DNA from: a virus | Direction: 5' to 3' (one strand) | DNA length: 26,474 nt | IMG/VR virus record: IMGVR_UViG_3300032242_001662 | Location: 1 to 26,474 of that record | Notes under the pieces: generated by a model | The model's database searches: none | The model's input: only the letters and a program-made list of their open reading frames with translations | What the model was told of the DNA's origin: nothing | Part shown: one piece after another, positions 7,543-15,568 of the stretch | How the letters are laid out: every line of letters begins with the position of its first letter | Numbering within the stretch: position 1 is the first letter of the stretch | Made by a program: the position numbers and the translations under genes

Positions 7543-8526
7543 TTACTTTGCTTGACGATTACGAATCATTGCAATGATGTCTGCGGCACGTGAGCCTGCA
7601 TCACCATTTGCCGGTGCTGAAGTTGTTGTAGCGGCTGGCGCTGGATCTGCATCAAACGGTGCATCGTCATCAGCTGGCATTGCCGCCGGAGCAGCCTTAG
7701 CTGGAGCAGATGCTGTTGTAGAACCAGTTGCGGCACCACTACCACCAAAGCCTGCTGGCTTGAAGTATTGACCCCAACGTTCCATATCAAATGCTTCACC
7801 ATCAACTGATGCTTCAAACATTTCTTTCATAACTTTGAGTTCAACTTCACCTGGCTTCTTAGGAAGGAAGTCGCTTAGGTTAAACAAACCATATTGTTGG
7901 ATTGCGGCATTTTCTGCATCGCTCAGAGCACGTTCACGACGTCCCCAGGTTGATGTAGAGTAGTCAGCATACCCACCTTTGCTTGTTTTGATGATCTTGA
8001 AATCCAAACCACGAACGTAGTCTGTTGGCAATTCTTCGATCTCACTGTCCATCAATGCGTTCTTCACGATGTTAAAGATCTGTGAGCCGATGATGAATCG
8101 ACGAATTGGATTTTCTGGAGTCTTATCTTCTTGTAGTTTGCTGTCAACAACAAAACCTTGGAACAAGTAAGACTTCTTCTTCCAATATTTACGACCCATA
8201 TCTTCCAAAGATTTGTCTTTGAACCAAGGGCGTACTTCTGTCAAGATTGGGCAAGTTTCGCCCCACATTTCCATACAGGGAACTTGTACTTGTACAGGTT
8301 TGGAATTTGTTTCACCTTTGACACCGGCGAATGGCAATTTGATCATTGCTCGTTCGATCCAGAAAAAAGTGTTGTTTGGGTCTGCGTCTGGAAGGAAACG
8401 AACTGTAGTAGTTGTGCCTTCTGCGGCGTTCCAGTGAGGATAGATTGCGTTGTCACCGCCGGATTGCCCGCCGGTTTGTTGTGCGCTTGCTTGTAATTTT
8501 GCGCGGATTTCTGCTAACGTTGCCAT
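7543..8526 (-). CDS. 32: Single-stranded DNA-binding protein gp32
   Basis: gp32 coats single-stranded DNA and organises replication, repair and recombination complexes. The 327-residue protein has a basic N-terminal arm (LAEIRAKLQAS), the core with YPHWNAAEGTTTTVRFLPD, the Cys-containing segment VPCMEMWGETCPI and the Lys-rich KYWKKKSYLFQGFV. This is the layout of gp32 in marine T4-like phages. After about residue 255 there is an Ala/Pro/Thr-rich low-complexity linker with a short DDD patch. Unlike T4 gp32, the extreme C-terminus is basic (MIRNRQAK) rather than acidic. The ATG has AAGGA nine bases upstream. The gene is first after the terminator at 8582-8622, so it must have its own promoter in 8527-8581, but I see only a weak CATAAT at 8552-8557 without a -35. 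Confidence 0.93.
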   Translation of the reverse strand: MATLAEIRAKLQASAQQTGGQSGGDNAIYPHWNAAEGTTTTVRFLPDADPNNTFFWIERAMIKLPFAGVKGETNSKPVQVQVPCMEMWGETCPILTEVRPWFKDKSLEDMGRKYWKKKSYLFQGFVVDSKLQEDKTPENPIRRFIIGSQIFNIVKNALMDSEIEELPTDYVRGLDFKIIKTSKGGYADYSTSTWGRRERALSDAENAAIQQYGLFNLSDFLPKKPGEVELKVMKEMFEASVDGEAFDMERWGQYFKPAGFGGSGAATGSTTASAPAKAAPAAMPADDDAPFDADPAPAATTTSAPANGDAGSRAADIIAMIRNRQAK

Positions 8527-8581
8527 AATGTTTTTCCTTAATAAATGTTGTATTATGCCTCTTCTTTCTAGCCTACTGACT

Positions 8582-8622
8582 AAAAAGAAAAACTGTGCAT
8601 AGAGTTAACTATACACAGTTTT
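8582..8622 (-). terminator. Rho-independent terminator between the late block and gp32
   Basis: The minus strand forms a 14-bp stem (8609-8622 with 8589-8602, one G-T pair) with a six-base loop, followed by TTTTTCTTTTT. The plus strand also has T-rich sequence after the stem, so it may work in both directions. It follows the 766-residue gene by 38 bases. Confidence 0.85.
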
Positions 8623-8660
8623 ATTTATCATCGCAAGTGTTAACCTGCTATATTATGAAT

Positions 8661-10961
8661 TTATTTTGCCAAACCTGCTAGTTTCAAAATGTCTGCCATT
8701 TCAGGAACAATTTCTTTGGGATTACCGGTTTTATCCATTACATCGCCATAGCCTAGATCTAAACGTGCCTTGTGGTTTTCGATTCGACGCTCTAACTCTT
8801 TCATTTTGACTTCATCGTGATTTGCCTGTGCTTGTTGGTAAAATTGAGTCAATTTTTGTAGTTGTGGACTTGCTTCGTATGCTTGATTGGCCATATGATT
8901 ATTAACACCCCACATGGCCGCAATCAATGCCGCACCGCCTAATAGCTTACTACCAAATCCTTCGTCTGTTTCTTCTTGTCCTAGTCCTTCAACTTTAGCC
9001 TTGACGTTGCCTAGTAGTTCTCTTAGTCTATCAACAGATAAGCCATCGTCACCGCTGATGGACTTACCGTGACGCTCTGACCATTCATTGGTAAGTTTTT
9101 CCATAAATTTACTTGCCAATTCTTCAGCTTGATGTCCAGCCTGTTCTCCAAACTTCTCACTGATTTTTTTCTTAATATCAAGAGCGATATTTTCTTGACC
9201 ACGGAATGGACCAACTTCTGGATTGTCACGATTGTAAAAACTCTTAACAATCTTGGCAACTTCTTTGACCATAGACTTAGGATCTTTCTCTTCCATTGTG
9301 CCCGGAGGTGCTTCCATATCTTGATTTTCAAAAGCTGGCATGATGCCGTGTACTGTTGCTACTCCTGCACCACTGCTGGTTTCAGCAGTAGGTTGTTCTG
9401 CACCTACTTCTTGTGGCGGTGCTTCTGGTTGAGCAGTATCGCTAATACCTAATGTCACTGCTAGCTCTGGATAGTCTTCGTTAGCCCATTTTTTAAAAGC
9501 ATCAAAGGCATTTGAAGTAGAATCTAATTCTGCGGCGGCCTTTAACTTATCTTCTAAATCAGTATCTTCAATTCCTAACTCGCTAAAGAATTGCCAGGCT
9601 GTTTGTCCTTGATCGCCTAGTTGTAATTCTGGCTCGCCCTGACCACTAGCTGGTAATTGAGCCAATGCCTGTTTTAATCCTGTAATTTGATCATCTGTTA
9701 ATTTGCCTTGTTCAATAGCTTCTGCCCATTCTGCAAACTCTGTTTCCGGAGAACGTTGTGTCACCGGTTGGCCATCTCTTATATTTCCAACATCGGCGAT
9801 CGAATATTGTACTACGCTTCCACCGTTGTGATTAGCTTGTTCTGCTTCTTGTGGGCTGTTAAATGGGCCGTCAGTTGGCTCCTTGCTGAATCTATCGACG
9901 ACATAATATCCCATTCCTCCATCTAGACTTTCTTGGACATAGTCTTCTAGTTCTATAGAATTTTCTTCGCTCATAATACTATGCAACAAGGGGAAATATC
10001 CTGTTAATTCTTCTTGGAATGAACTCTGTGTAAATTTTTGTTTGTACTGTTCCATCGTGACAGCATCAAGCTCCATGACGCTGTCAGTCGGGTGTTCTTG
10101 TTCGTTGAATTCCATCACCCAATTTTCATAATGATGACGTTTTCCTAGTGTTTCGATTCTTGCCTTAAGTTCGTTAAGACGGCCTACGGCCCTTTCTGTT
10201 ATGCCCATTGCGTCATCGTGCAAACTTGTTCGTTGTATTTTTCTTTGAAATTCTTGTAGTTGAGCAATGTTTTCGCTCATTTTAATAATTGCCTTACCTG
10301 CCGCATCGTGAGGAACACCACCGTGATCCACGTGCTGTGCCATAGCAAACGCACCTGCTGGATGAATGAAAGGATATTTGAATCTTTCACCATCTTGATT
10401 TTGAATAAAGATTGCCTTGATATTTTTACGTTGTGAACGACTGCCTGCGTATTCTTCGTCTACTGGGCGGGCGTGACGAACAATAACTTCTGTGCGGCCC
10501 TGAACAGCTCTACTAGTTTTCTTTGAGCTTTTATTATTCCATCTAGATTCGTTCATTGTATTCATTTCTGGTTCTTCCTTAGGGCCCTGTGTTGCGGCCA
10601 AATGTTGAAAATCATTTTTGTCAAGATTTGTTTTAGCAATATCACGAGTGTCAAAACGTAGTAGCCTACGCATAGCGAAGAAACGCATTTCTTTTAAGAA
10701 ACTGTACCACTCTTTCTTCGCAGGATCGTCTTGATTTTCAGTAATACCTTGACTATAGTAAACTTTTAAACTGCCCAAATCGTTTAAGCTGATGCTTACT
10801 CGTCCAAGATTGTTGCCTTCGATAACAAAATCAAAATCGAAGAAACGTGCTTCTGCAGGGTCAATAGTGACTGCGCCAGTTTCGTCCCCCATCTCTAGGT
10901 TGCTGAAACGGCTGCGTACTTTGTCGAATACATCTTGGCTGATTATTTGGATAGGTTTCAT
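8661..10961 (-). CDS. Large late phage protein of unknown function, 766 aa
   Basis: I recognise the sequence type as one recurring in marine T4-like phages but cannot assign a function. The N-terminal domain (1-120) has RFFDFDFVIEGNNLGRVSIS and an aromatic/basic helix (EWYSFLKEMRFFAMRRLLRF). Residues 155-215 form a second conserved-looking block with IVRHARPVDEE and GERFKYPFIHPAGAFAMAQH. The middle (360-560) is Gln/Glu/Pro-rich and probably extended. Near 664-685 an EETDEG motif leads into a short hydrophobic Gly/Ala segment (LLGGAALIAAMWGV), followed by a coiled-coil-like helix. The end is MADILKLAGLAK. It is driven by a late promoter directly at its ATG and closed by a terminator. A virion, internal or injected protein is plausible. 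No homology to a named T4 protein is claimed. Confidence 0.8.
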   Translation of the reverse strand: MKPIQIISQDVFDKVRSRFSNLEMGDETGAVTIDPAEARFFDFDFVIEGNNLGRVSISLNDLGSLKVYYSQGITENQDDPAKKEWYSFLKEMRFFAMRRLLRFDTRDIAKTNLDKNDFQHLAATQGPKEEPEMNTMNESRWNNKSSKKTSRAVQGRTEVIVRHARPVDEEYAGSRSQRKNIKAIFIQNQDGERFKYPFIHPAGAFAMAQHVDHGGVPHDAAGKAIIKMSENIAQLQEFQRKIQRTSLHDDAMGITERAVGRLNELKARIETLGKRHHYENWVMEFNEQEHPTDSVMELDAVTMEQYKQKFTQSSFQEELTGYFPLLHSIMSEENSIELEDYVQESLDGGMGYYVVDRFSKEPTDGPFNSPQEAEQANHNGGSVVQYSIADVGNIRDGQPVTQRSPETEFAEWAEAIEQGKLTDDQITGLKQALAQLPASGQGEPELQLGDQGQTAWQFFSELGIEDTDLEDKLKAAAELDSTSNAFDAFKKWANEDYPELAVTLGISDTAQPEAPPQEVGAEQPTAETSSGAGVATVHGIMPAFENQDMEAPPGTMEEKDPKSMVKEVAKIVKSFYNRDNPEVGPFRGQENIALDIKKKISEKFGEQAGHQAEELASKFMEKLTNEWSERHGKSISGDDGLSVDRLRELLGNVKAKVEGLGQEETDEGFGSKLLGGAALIAAMWGVNNHMANQAYEASPQLQKLTQFYQQAQANHDEVKMKELERRIENHKARLDLGYGDVMDKTGNPKEIVPEMADILKLAGLAK

Positions 10962-10967
10962 ATGTGT

Positions 10968-10975
10968 TATTTATG
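10968..10975 (-). promoter_or_regulatory. T4-type late promoter of the 766-aa gene
   Basis: The box CATAAATA on the minus strand is followed by only six bases (ACACAT) before the ATG at 10961. It overlaps the TAA stop of the preceding gene. With T4 geometry transcription starts one base before the ATG. There is no ribosome site. Confidence 0.75.
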
Positions 10976-11744
10976 CAGAAAGCACTTTGACTAGTTTTTC
11001 GGGTAACACTTGTGATTCTAAATATTTTTGATATGTTTGCCTAATTGCCGAGGTGATTGGCATACCTGTAGCTGTTGATAATATTTCTAGCACTTTTTCA
11101 GGATTTTCAGTTATATCAGAAAATTCGATACTGTGTACTCTATCTTTATATTCATCAGACACGCACTCTAAAAAATCAGTCCATTTCAAATATCGATAAG
11201 GAGTACGTGCATCTTCTATAGGTACTTTCAGCATGAATCTTTGGGGGAATCGACAAAATCCCATATTAGATTTTTCTATATATTCTTCTAATCTTTTTTT
11301 AAGTTCAGCAGTATCTAAATAATCTATGTTCTTTAAATATTGATCTTTCGGTGGATGCCCGAAAGATTGTACATCTGCTAGACTAAAAGAATGTTTTTTG
11401 TACAGTACATTACAGAGTATTCGTAATCTATCTTCTGGTTTGAATGTTATAAAAAATCCTCGGACAGATTTAAAATCTATCATATTACAATAATAAGGAC
11501 TTCTAATCGTTAGATATTTTGCACTAGTTTTTGCTGTTACTGATCGAAGATGCATATTATCAGGATCGTTTTCAGTAAAATTATTATTCTGATAATTTGA
11601 GTATGCTCGATGTACAGACCCCATCGGATCTATAATGGATGGATCAGTTTGCTGACTTAAAAATAAATTTAGCAGAATTGATATGAAGGATCCCATAGAT
11701 CCTTCTTCGTAATCTACAAAATATAAATCAATATCAGTATTCAT
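10971..11744 (-). CDS. Possible sulfotransferase-like P-loop protein
   Basis: This 257-residue protein is not confidently recognised. Two features resemble phage sulfotransferase-type proteins. One is an N-terminal strand-loop-helix FVDYEEGSMGSFISILLNLF (residues 9-28), which could be a phosphosulfate-binding loop. The other is a C-terminal block with IEFSDITENPEKVLEILSTA and then RQTYQKYLESQ, like the 'F-x-D-x3-ENP-x-x-VL ... Y-x-x-YL' ending of sulfotransferases. A canonical PKSGTTW loop is absent. The ATG overlaps the gp17 stop (TAATG) and there is no ribosome site, so translation is coupled to the terminase. The A/T content is higher than in gp17. It may be a late-acquired accessory gene. 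Confidence 0.55.
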   Translation of the reverse strand: MNTDIDLYFVDYEEGSMGSFISILLNLFLSQQTDPSIIDPMGSVHRAYSNYQNNNFTENDPDNMHLRSVTAKTSAKYLTIRSPYYCNMIDFKSVRGFFITFKPEDRLRILCNVLYKKHSFSLADVQSFGHPPKDQYLKNIDYLDTAELKKRLEEYIEKSNMGFCRFPQRFMLKVPIEDARTPYRYLKWTDFLECVSDEYKDRVHSIEFSDITENPEKVLEILSTATGMPITSAIRQTYQKYLESQVLPEKLVKVLSA

Positions 11745-13324
11745 TAGTAAGAGCTAATATAGATAGGCAAGGGCATTTCCCACTCTCCCTCTACCTCTTC
11801 TCTCATCTTGTCGTATATTGCAGGATCCCATTCTTGTAATACTAATGCCATACGTAAAGCTAGTAATACACTGCTAACTAGGTCGTCGTGGCTACCTGTT
11901 TTACCGGCAAAACTAATACCCTTGGCTACGAACGTTTTTAATTCTGAAATCAACGATTTAGAATTAATTTTCATTCTGTTGCTTTCTATTAGATGTTTTA
12001 ATTTAGCACAGGTAGCAATTTTACTAGTATGTGTAGTATTAAATCCTTTGCGGAATCTACGAACGTGTCCTTTTTTAATCGGCTCACTTAAAAATAATCC
12101 CGGAATACTCTCTTCACCAATTTCATCTATGGATATCAAGGCAGCTTCACCTACGTTATTATTTTCTACAGAATAGTAGAGACTTAGTTGAGAACCTCTA
12201 GCCGTACATTCTGCACTGATGTAATTACAGATATCTCTTAAAATCCTAACCTGTCCCTGTATAGGAGTTAGATTATGATGCCACTCACCTACTTGATCAA
12301 ACGTTGGCAATTCTAAAATCTGTATGGCCGCGGGATCACCACCGGTGCCTAGACTAGGATCTAATGCGACTAGATAGGTCTTCTTGGGATCAATTTTTTT
12401 GTACCAGCGACACTGTCCCATTTTAACAATAGGTTCTCGACCTTCTAATCCGGCTAGCTTGATTGAACTGATTAGTGTTTCATCAAATACCAAGAATTCA
12501 CAATCGTGTTCACGACGGAATCGTTCTTCACCAATTCGCGACCTTTCTACGTTGGCCCACTCTTCATCTCGTTCTGGGTGCTCTGACCAATGTGCTCTAA
12601 ACGGAAAGAATCCATTCTTACCTACATCTGTGCTATTACCATACTCGTCGGTTCTTTTATTTGATTCCATCCAGATCTGAGCAAACTGATCTTCGTCTGA
12701 GTTTGGAGTAGATGTAATAATGGCCTTACCACCAGTTGCTAGTGTAGGGCTAATAGATGTCCAGAATTCTGACGCTATGTTAGGTGCAACGAATGCAAAC
12801 TCGTCGGCGTATAGTAATGATAATGACATACCACGACCTGTTGTTTCAGTGGTGGTCTGCGCAACAATACGAGAACCATTGTCAAATTCTAAACTTTGTT
12901 TATTATAACTAGTAGCACCGCAACGTATATGATCAGGACATAATTCATACGCATATCGAATACGGTTCATAATTTCCTGGGCACCCGTATACTTGTGCGC
13001 GGCAATTAGAATAGTGCTGTCAGGAACAAACATAGCATACCACAACAAATACCCGGCTGCTGTAGTTGTCTTACCTGTTTGGCGAGGCAGTAGGTTTACG
13101 TTAAATCTGTGATTGTGATAACTGTCAATTAACCTTTTCTGATATTCAAAAGGTTCGTATAATAGCTTTCCTTTAACCGGATGCTGAATATGAAAGAAGT
13201 GCTCAAGAAAATAGTGCGGTCCATTGATCGGATCCATACACCCCTGTAGGTCTTCAATATCCTGCTCAGTAAACTTTTGTGTAGTGTGAGCTGTCTTGAT
13301 CAGCTTGTCTTGTTTGTTTGCCAT
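11744..13324 (-). CDS. 17: Terminase large subunit gp17
   Basis: gp17 is the DNA packaging motor: an N-terminal ATPase and a C-terminal RNase H-fold nuclease that cuts the concatemer. In 526 residues, Walker A is RQTGKTT at 81-87 (Lys85) and Walker B LLYADEF at 170-176 (Asp174, catalytic Glu175). The coupling motif TSTPN is at 204-208. The nuclease acids are Asp322 in LDPSLG, Glu387 in VENNN and Asp480 in SHDD. T4 gp17 is 610 residues. The ATG at 13324 is preceded by a late promoter five bases away and no Shine-Dalgarno site, and a terminator lies just before that promoter. gp16 lies two genes upstream instead of adjacent as in T4. Confidence 0.96.
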   Translation of the reverse strand: MANKQDKLIKTAHTTQKFTEQDIEDLQGCMDPINGPHYFLEHFFHIQHPVKGKLLYEPFEYQKRLIDSYHNHRFNVNLLPRQTGKTTTAAGYLLWYAMFVPDSTILIAAHKYTGAQEIMNRIRYAYELCPDHIRCGATSYNKQSLEFDNGSRIVAQTTTETTGRGMSLSLLYADEFAFVAPNIASEFWTSISPTLATGGKAIITSTPNSDEDQFAQIWMESNKRTDEYGNSTDVGKNGFFPFRAHWSEHPERDEEWANVERSRIGEERFRREHDCEFLVFDETLISSIKLAGLEGREPIVKMGQCRWYKKIDPKKTYLVALDPSLGTGGDPAAIQILELPTFDQVGEWHHNLTPIQGQVRILRDICNYISAECTARGSQLSLYYSVENNNVGEAALISIDEIGEESIPGLFLSEPIKKGHVRRFRKGFNTTHTSKIATCAKLKHLIESNRMKINSKSLISELKTFVAKGISFAGKTGSHDDLVSSVLLALRMALVLQEWDPAIYDKMREEVEGEWEMPLPIYISSY

Positions 13325-13329
13325 AATAT

Positions 13330-13337
13330 TATTTACT
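13330..13337 (-). promoter_or_regulatory. T4-type late promoter of gene 17
   Basis: AGTAAATA on the minus strand is followed by five bases (ATATT) and the ATG at 13324. T4 geometry puts transcription start on the A of the ATG. It sits directly after the terminator of the preceding gene. Confidence 0.7.
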
Positions 13338-13338
13338 G

Positions 13339-13364
13339 AAAAAAATAGCCTCCGAAGAGGCTAT
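13339..13364 (-). terminator. Rho-independent terminator before gene 17
   Basis: The minus strand has a perfect 8-bp stem ATAGCCTC/GAGGCTAT around a TTCG tetraloop, followed by six T. It lies 16 bases after the stop of the 345-residue gene. Confidence 0.92.
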
Positions 13365-13380
13365 ATGGATTTGAATTAGA

Positions 13381-14418
13381 TTAAGCATCTATCATGATGT
13401 CGTCTTCATCGCTTTTTGTAAGTTTGACTTTGCCCTGTAGTTCTGGTTTATTTTTAAGGATTGCTAGGGCATAGTTATTAGCACCTTTTTTCCAATCGAA
13501 TACTTTAATTTCGCCCTTACTTCTAAGAATCTTTCCGTTAATCTTTATATACCAAGGACCGCGATCGTGGTCTCGTTGCGCTCTTTGCCATTCTGGATCA
13601 TCTTCGTGTCCTAGTTCATGCTGTAATTCAGCACGTTTAAATGCCTGTTTCGCATAATCTATTTGATCCTGCTCACGCTTTTGCCAGCCTGGCATATTAC
13701 TATCCCAGCTACTGCGACCGTAGGCTTCACTTACTTTTTTTTTTGAATCAGACTCGGCTACAAAATTTCTATATTCGGCCATTAAATTTTCGTAAGTAGC
13801 TGTTGGTAAATTGCTTTGACGCTTTTCTCCGTTGCTTGCTTCACCTGCACCTGGATTGTTTTCGTGATGTGCGAATTCTTCAGAATCAAATGAAGGAGCA
13901 TTGCGAGGATCATTAGGTGTGTTGTCGTACTGACCTTCGTCAGTTTCTTCTTCCATTGCGCCGCCAATACCACCGCCGATTGCTGCGCCAACTGGTCCGC
14001 CTAGCATTGCACCACCGACTGCACCTAATGCACCACCTATTGCACCCTCGTCGGCTTCTTCATCTCCGCCTGCATCGTGCATTTTGTCAATTACACTACG
14101 CATTTCGTCGCCTGCACTAGGAGCTGGTCCTACTGATACTACTGGTTCAGCTGTGATCATTGCTGGTTCGTGGTCAACACCTAAATGCTCAGGTTCGACT
14201 TTACTCATACCAGCTAGGCTCATAATCTTAGCCAACATATCGCCAAGTTCTTCTCCACTGCCTGCTGTCATATTGATGCTAGCAGGAGTGCTAGGACGGT
14301 CCATGCTACTCATCATTCCCATTGGGCCGCATTCAGCTACTTCAGAAGATTCTTTAATAACATTTGGATTGGTAGCATCTAGCTCTGCCAAACGCTTTAG
14401 TACGTCGATCATTTGCAT
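13381..14418 (-). CDS. Late phage protein with glycine-zipper segment, 345 aa, function unknown
   Basis: I recall this type of protein from marine T4-like phages without an assigned function. Residues 1-75 contain VLKRLAELDATNPNV, CGPMGMM and a block ending MLAKIMSLAGMSK. Residues 124-155 are a long Gly/Ala zipper (repeats of G-G-A-x-x-G) flanked on both sides by DEG motifs (EEADEG, EEETDEG). This could insert in membranes or pack helices. Around 212-223 lies AEYRNFVAES, resembling a capsid-targeting/protease-site peptide. The C-terminal 60 residues (GPWYIKINGKILRSKGEIKV) look like a small beta domain. The ATG has AAGGA seven bases upstream, overlapping the previous stop. A terminator follows. 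A capsid-internal or ejected protein is possible, as inference. Confidence 0.75.
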   Translation of the reverse strand: MQMIDVLKRLAELDATNPNVIKESSEVAECGPMGMMSSMDRPSTPASINMTAGSGEELGDMLAKIMSLAGMSKVEPEHLGVDHEPAMITAEPVVSVGPAPSAGDEMRSVIDKMHDAGGDEEADEGAIGGALGAVGGAMLGGPVGAAIGGGIGGAMEEETDEGQYDNTPNDPRNAPSFDSEEFAHHENNPGAGEASNGEKRQSNLPTATYENLMAEYRNFVAESDSKKKVSEAYGRSSWDSNMPGWQKREQDQIDYAKQAFKRAELQHELGHEDDPEWQRAQRDHDRGPWYIKINGKILRSKGEIKVFDWKKGANNYALAILKNKPELQGKVKLTKSDEDDIMIDA

Positions 14419-14420
14419 AA

Positions 14421-15011
14421 TTATTTCCTTAGGTCTTGTGCCTGAAACTTAAGAAGGCTTGCTTGCTTATCTTCTTTGTCAGTGTTAAATTTAGCGGCAG
14501 CTTCCATAGGAATTTCTTCTCCGCGTGCCTTGCGTTGTAGTTTTAAAATGTCGTTTAGTTCTTTAACGAATCCGGTGTTATACTTGTCACCGTAGAAATC
14601 TTCAAATTGTGCATTTGGAGATTCTGAGTAATTTGGATCATCTAACAGGGCTCCTTCGCGAGGCTCTGTGATTGTTTGATATTCTTCACTAGGCTCGCCA
14701 GGGCGACGAACTACTAGATGTTGTTTGCTGACTCCTAGCTCTGAACTTAGGTATTCTGTCAGTTCTTGTTGTGTAGTAGGGTAATCTAAACTAACTTCGT
14801 AGATATTAACTTCACAGTTTTTAACCTGAGGAAAATCTAGCGGAAGTGCTTGGATAGGAGTTACGCCTGCTTTTTTAAATCCAGAAATCGCGAACTTACC
14901 TAAACAAGTTTGCATATATCCTTCTTGTTCAGCGGTGAATTCGCCAGCGACCTTAACTCTAAAGTCGTATTGTTTTACGGATTCCGAAAGGTATTCTTTA
15001 AAAGTTTTCAT
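14421..15011 (-). CDS. Candidate capsid-targeted internal protein, 196 aa
   Basis: The first 11 residues, MKTFKEYLSES, closely match the capsid targeting sequence of T4 internal proteins IPII and IPIII (MKTYQEFIAEA). LSE-S fits the [L/I]-x-E cleavage rule of the gp21 prohead protease. The rest is a mixed alpha/beta protein with a possible ferredoxin-like fold in 15-110 (FRVKVAGEFTAEQEG, NCEVNIYEVSLDYPTT, HLVVRRPGE). After that comes an acidic linker and a helical C-terminus. I do not recognise a named family. The gene is driven by a late promoter five bases before the ATG, embedded in the last codons of gp16. It lies between the two terminase subunits, among late genes. Confidence 0.75.
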   Translation of the reverse strand: MKTFKEYLSESVKQYDFRVKVAGEFTAEQEGYMQTCLGKFAISGFKKAGVTPIQALPLDFPQVKNCEVNIYEVSLDYPTTQQELTEYLSSELGVSKQHLVVRRPGEPSEEYQTITEPREGALLDDPNYSESPNAQFEDFYGDKYNTGFVKELNDILKLQRKARGEEIPMEAAAKFNTDKEDKQASLLKFQAQDLRK

Positions 15012-15015
15012 AGTA

Positions 15016-15495
15016 TTATTTATTCAAATTCTTTAGTTTTTCGAGGATGCTATTACGGTCAGTGAGTATATAACCTTCACCTTCTACTGTAGATCCTTCA
15101 GAATTTCCATTTTTACGATCAATTGCTAACTTCTTAAGCTGTAGATCAACCATCTTAAGTTTCTTGTCAATCTTGTTAGTTTTAGCAGTAATAGCGGCAT
15201 TCATCATTTGTGCCGCAACTTCAAACATACGAGCACCGTGGCGTGCTTCTACATTCATACCTAGGTCCATTAGATCATCGTAGGCTTGTTCTGCTTTTGA
15301 AGCTAGGGCATCTAATTCTGCATCGCTAATATCTCCTAGTCCTTTTACACGAGGCAAGGCAGCGGCGATTTTGTCAAATTCTTCTAGTTTTTCTTCTAGA
15401 TTAATAGTTGCTACTGGGATAGGTGCAGTAGCAGGATCAGGTATGATCTCTTCTACTGGTTCTAGGTTTAGCAATTCTTCAAGTTTTTTGGTCAT
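15016..15495 (-). CDS. 16: Terminase small subunit gp16
   Basis: gp16 recognises viral DNA and regulates gp17 in packaging. This 159-residue protein is helical, with a Pro/Glu-rich N-terminus and a core containing DALASKAEQAYDDLMDLGMN, then VEARHGARMFEVAAQMMNAA and TAKTNKIDKKLKMVDLQLKK. The last two segments make a long coiled-coil hairpin as in T4 gp16 (164 residues). The 'DLMDLGMNVE' block is the hallmark I recognise from marine T4-like small terminases. It has its own late promoter candidate with a leader of about 25 bases and no clear Shine-Dalgarno site. The last codons carry the promoter of the next gene. Confidence 0.85.
   Translation of the reverse strand: MTKKLEELLNLEPVEEIIPDPATAPIPVATINLEEKLEEFDKIAAALPRVKGLGDISDAELDALASKAEQAYDDLMDLGMNVEARHGARMFEVAAQMMNAAITAKTNKIDKKLKMVDLQLKKLAIDRKNGNSEGSTVEGEGYILTDRNSILEKLKNLNK
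15017..15024 (-). promoter_or_regulatory. T4-type late promoter of the 196-aa gene
   Basis: AATAAATA on the minus strand overlaps the AAT-AAA-TAA end of gene 16, with five bases (ATACT) to the ATG at 15011. The predicted start is the A of the ATG. There is no ribosome site. Confidence 0.75.
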
Positions 15496-15525
15496 ATATT
15501 ATCCAGAGGTCAATTTGTATAAGTT

Positions 15526-15533
15526 TATTTAAA
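15526..15533 (-). promoter_or_regulatory. Candidate T4-type late promoter of gene 16
   Basis: TTTAAATA on the minus strand lies in the 73-base gap before gene 16. Transcription would start about 25 bases before the ATG at 15495. Confidence 0.5.
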
Positions 15534-15568
15534 GATAAATTAAAACTTTTGACTATTTTTGGTGTGAT

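Noticed and set aside
7566-7817. Open frames antisense to or out of frame with the Ala/Pro-rich end of gp32
   Set aside because: They are low-complexity shadows (Gln/Leu- or Ala/Gly-rich) with no ribosome sites, caused by the repetitive codons of the linker.
8552-8557. CATAAT as a sigma70 -10 for gp32
   Set aside because: No acceptable -35 is found at 15-19 bases, so it is too weak to list, although some promoter must be in this gap.
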